Shown here one piece after another: positions 61,401-64,000 of a DNA stretch of 64,000 nt. Under the pieces are notes generated by a model, which saw nothing but the letters and a program-made list of their open reading frames with translations, was not told the DNA's origin and made no database searches. The translations under genes were made by a program, and so were the position numbers. This DNA is from Toxotes chatareus. Its lineage: Eukaryota; Chordata; Actinopteri; Toxotidae. Positions within the stretch are counted from its first letter, which is position 1. The number at the start of each line of letters is the position of its first letter. The stretch lies in contig CM028895.1 in assembly GCA_016801885.1 (NCBI GenBank), positions 6,906,001-6,970,000 of the forward strand, written 5' to 3'.

Positions 61401-64000
61401 GTCATAAAAAACGTCATATTATAGTAAGACGTCAAAATCAGCCAAAAAAAGTCAAAAATTTTTTGGACCTCAAAATGTCATAAACAACGTCATAGTATAG
61501 TATGGTGTTTTTTTTCAGGCAAAAAAAGTCAAAAAAATTTTCAACCTCAAAATGTCATAAAAAACGTCATAGTATAGTATGGCGTTTTTTCGGCAAAAAA
61601 GTCAAAAATTTTTTTCGACTTCAAAATGTCATAAAAAACGCTATAGTATAGTATGGCGTTTTTTTCGACAAAAAGTCAAAATTTTTTCGACCTCAAATGT
61701 CATAAAAAACGCCATAGTATAGTAAGGCGTCAAAATCGGACAAAAAAAAGTCAAAAATTTTTCGACTTCAAAATGTCATAAAAAAACGCTATAGTATAGT
61801 ATGGCGTTTTTTCGGAAAAAGTCAAAATTTTTTTTCGACCTCAAAATGTCATAAAAAAACGCCATAGTATAGTAAGGCGCGTCAAAATCGGACAAAAAAG
61901 TCAACATTTTTTTTGACCTTAAAATGTCATAAAAAACGCCATAGTATAGTAAGGCGTCAAAATCGGACAAAAAAAGTCATTTTTTTTCGACCTTAAAATG
62001 TCATTAAAAACGTCATAGTATAGTATGGCGTTTTTTTCGGGCAAAAAAAGTCAAAATTTTTTTCGACCTCAAACTGTCATAAAAAACGTCATAGTATAGT
62101 ATGGCGTTTTTTTCGGGCAAAAAAAGTCAAAATTTTTTTTGACCTCAAAATGTCATAAAAAACGTCATAGTATAGTAAAAAGCGTCAAAATCGGACAAAA
62201 AAAGTCAAAATTTTTTTCGACCTCAAAATGTCATAAAAACGCCATAGTATAGTATGGCGCTTTTTTCGGACAAAAAAGTCAAAATTTTTTTGACCTCAAA
62301 ATGTCATAAAAACGCCATAGTATAGTAAGGCGTCAAAATTGGACAAAAAAAGTCAACATTTTTTTGACCTCAAAATGTCATAAAAAACGCTATAGTATAG
62401 TAGTAGGCTGCTTTTTTCGGACAAAAAAGTCAAAATTTTTTTGAACCTCAAAATGTCATAAAAAACGCTATAGTATAGTAAGGCGTCAAAATGGGACAAA
62501 AAAGTCAAAATTTTTTTCGACCTCAAAATGTCATAAAAAACGCCATAGTATAGTATGGCGTTTTTTCGGGCAAAAAGTCAAAAAATTTTCGACCTCAAAA
62601 TAAAATGTCATAAAAAACGCATAGTATAGTATGTCAAAAATTTTTTTTCGGAAAAAAAAAAACAAAAATTTTTCGACCTCAAAATGTCATAAAAAACGTA
62701 TAGTATAGTATGGCCAAAATCGGACAAAAAAGTCAAAAAATTTTCGACCTCAAAATGTCATAAAAACGCCATAGTATAGTATGGCGCTTTTTTTCGGGCA
62801 AAAAAGTCAAAAATTTTTTTTGACCACAAAATGTCATAAAAAAACGCTATAGTATAGTATGGTGTTTTTTTCGGGCAAAAAAGTCAAAAATTTTTTTCGA
62901 CCTCAAAATGTCATAAAAAACGTATAGTATAGTATGGCGTTTTTTCGGAAAAAAAAGTCTAAAATTTTTTTCGACCTCAAAATGTCATAAAAACGCCATA
63001 GTATAGTAAGGCGTCAAAATCGGACAAAAAAGTCAAAATTTTTTTCGACCTCAAAATGTCATAAAAAAATGTCATAGTATAGTATGGCGTTTTTTTTCGA
63101 CAAAAAAGTCAAAAATTTTTTCGACCTCAAAATGTCATAAAAAACGCCATAGTATAGTATGGCGTCAAAATCGGAAAAAAAGTCAAAAATTTTTTCGACC
63201 TCAAAATGTCATAAAAAAACGCCATAGTATAGTATGGCGCTTTTTTTCGGGCAAAAAAGTCAAAAATTTTTTTTCCTCAAAATGTCATAAAAAACGCTAT
63301 AGTATAGTATGGCGCTTTTTTCGACACAAAAAGTCAAAATTTTTTTTTGACCTCAAAATGTCATAAAAAAACGCTCATAGTATAGTAGTAAGGCGCAAAA
63401 TCGGACAAAAAAGTCAACATTTTTTTTGACCTTAAAATGTCATAAAAAACGGTATAGTATAGTATGGCGTTTTTTCGGCAAAAAGTCAAAATTTTTTTTG
63501 ACCTCAAAATGTCATAAAAAACGCGCCATAGTATAGTATATGTTTTTTCGGACAAAAAAGTCAAAATTTTTTGACTTCAAAATGTCATAAAAAACGCCAT
63601 AGTATAGTAAGGCGTCAAAATCAGCCAAAAAAAAACGTCAAAAATTTTTTGACCTCAAAATGTCATAAAAAACGCCATAGTATAGTATGGTGTTTTTTTT
63701 CGGCAAAAAAGTCAAAAAATTTTTTTTGACCTCAAAATGTCATAAAAAACGTCATAGTATAGTATGGCGTGCTTTTTCGGGCAAAAAAAGTCAAAAAATT
63801 TTTCGACTTCAAAATGTCATAAAAAACGCCATAGTATAGTATGGCGTTTTTTCGGACAAAAAGTCAAAAATTTTTTTTGACCTCAAAATGTCATAAAAAA
63901 CGCCATAGTATAGTAAGGCGTCAAAATCGGACAAAAAAAGTCAAAAATTTTTTTGACCTCAAAATGTCATAAAAAAACGCTATAGTATAGTATGGCGTTT
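61400..64000. repeat. Satellite, subfamilies A and B: ~74-bp units, array runs off the window
   Basis: About 35 head-to-tail units share GACCTCAAAATGTCATAAAA and CGCCATAGTATAGT. Type A continues ATGGCGTTTTTTCGG; type B continues AAGGCGTCAAAATCGGAC. They alternate irregularly, A about twice as common. Homopolymer lengths vary by a few bases. Short ORFs on the minus strand (FYDILRSKK repeated) are by-products of the repeat. Confidence 0.95.

Noticed and set aside
61171..63564. ORFs rich in FYDILRSKK or KYGKKKSY
   Set aside because: They arise from the repeat period in frames that happen to lack stops. No start, splice or domain support.
60840..64000. CRISPR-like regular array
   Set aside because: Units are contiguous variants of one sequence with no unique spacers, in a vertebrate genome. 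It is a tandem satellite.
61400..64000. CENP-B box in the satellite
   Set aside because: TTCGG is frequent but the spacing and the CGGG part of the box consensus are not met on either strand.

Overview
The window looks like nuclear DNA of a ray-finned (teleost) fish. Genes are split by GT-AG introns with vertebrate splice signals. The intergenic DNA is AT-rich and full of microsatellites, tRNA-derived SINEs, MITE-like elements and other repeats I recognise as typical of teleost genomes. Five protein-coding loci and one decayed gene can be reconstructed exon by exon from reading frame, phase and splice sites; no prokaryotic or viral gene was seen.

Layout. Bases 1-777 (+) are the last coding exon of the zinc exporter slc30a1 (ZnT1), followed by its 3' UTR to about 2540. 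Bases 2541-18795 hold no gene I can support, only repeats and one possible non-coding first exon. Bases 18819-21312 (+) are the two coding exons of rd3, the photoreceptor guanylate cyclase regulator. Bases 22663-24901 (-) are a complete seven-exon gene for a small serine/lysine-rich basic protein that I cannot name. Bases 26839-34358 (-) are a complete ten-exon rhag (Rh-associated glycoprotein, an ammonia/CO2 channel of red cells). Bases 34400-50550 are a gene-poor stretch with nested SINEs, a LINE tail, a MITE and candidate erythroid motif clusters. Bases 50598-53930 (-) are a CRISP-family (CAP domain plus cysteine-rich domain) gene whose fourth exon is broken by a frameshifting deletion and a stop codon. 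Bases 55454-59656 (+) are the first seven coding exons of a macoilin gene (maco1/tmem57-like), which runs off the right edge. Bases 60207-60850 carry a hAT-like transposon end with a foldback, and bases 60840-64000 are an unfinished tandem satellite of about 74-77 bp units lying within the macoilin intron.

The genes do not form a pathway. Their order is informative: SLC30A1-RD3 and RHAG-CRISP2 are neighbours in mammals, and macoilin sits beside RHCE in human. The window therefore seems to preserve an old linkage around an Rh gene that is split between two chromosomes in mammals.

The least explained structures are the satellite, whose units each carry two short inverted repeats, the broken CRISP gene, and the unnamed SR/lysine-rich gene with a one-codon first exon and a GC-AG intron.
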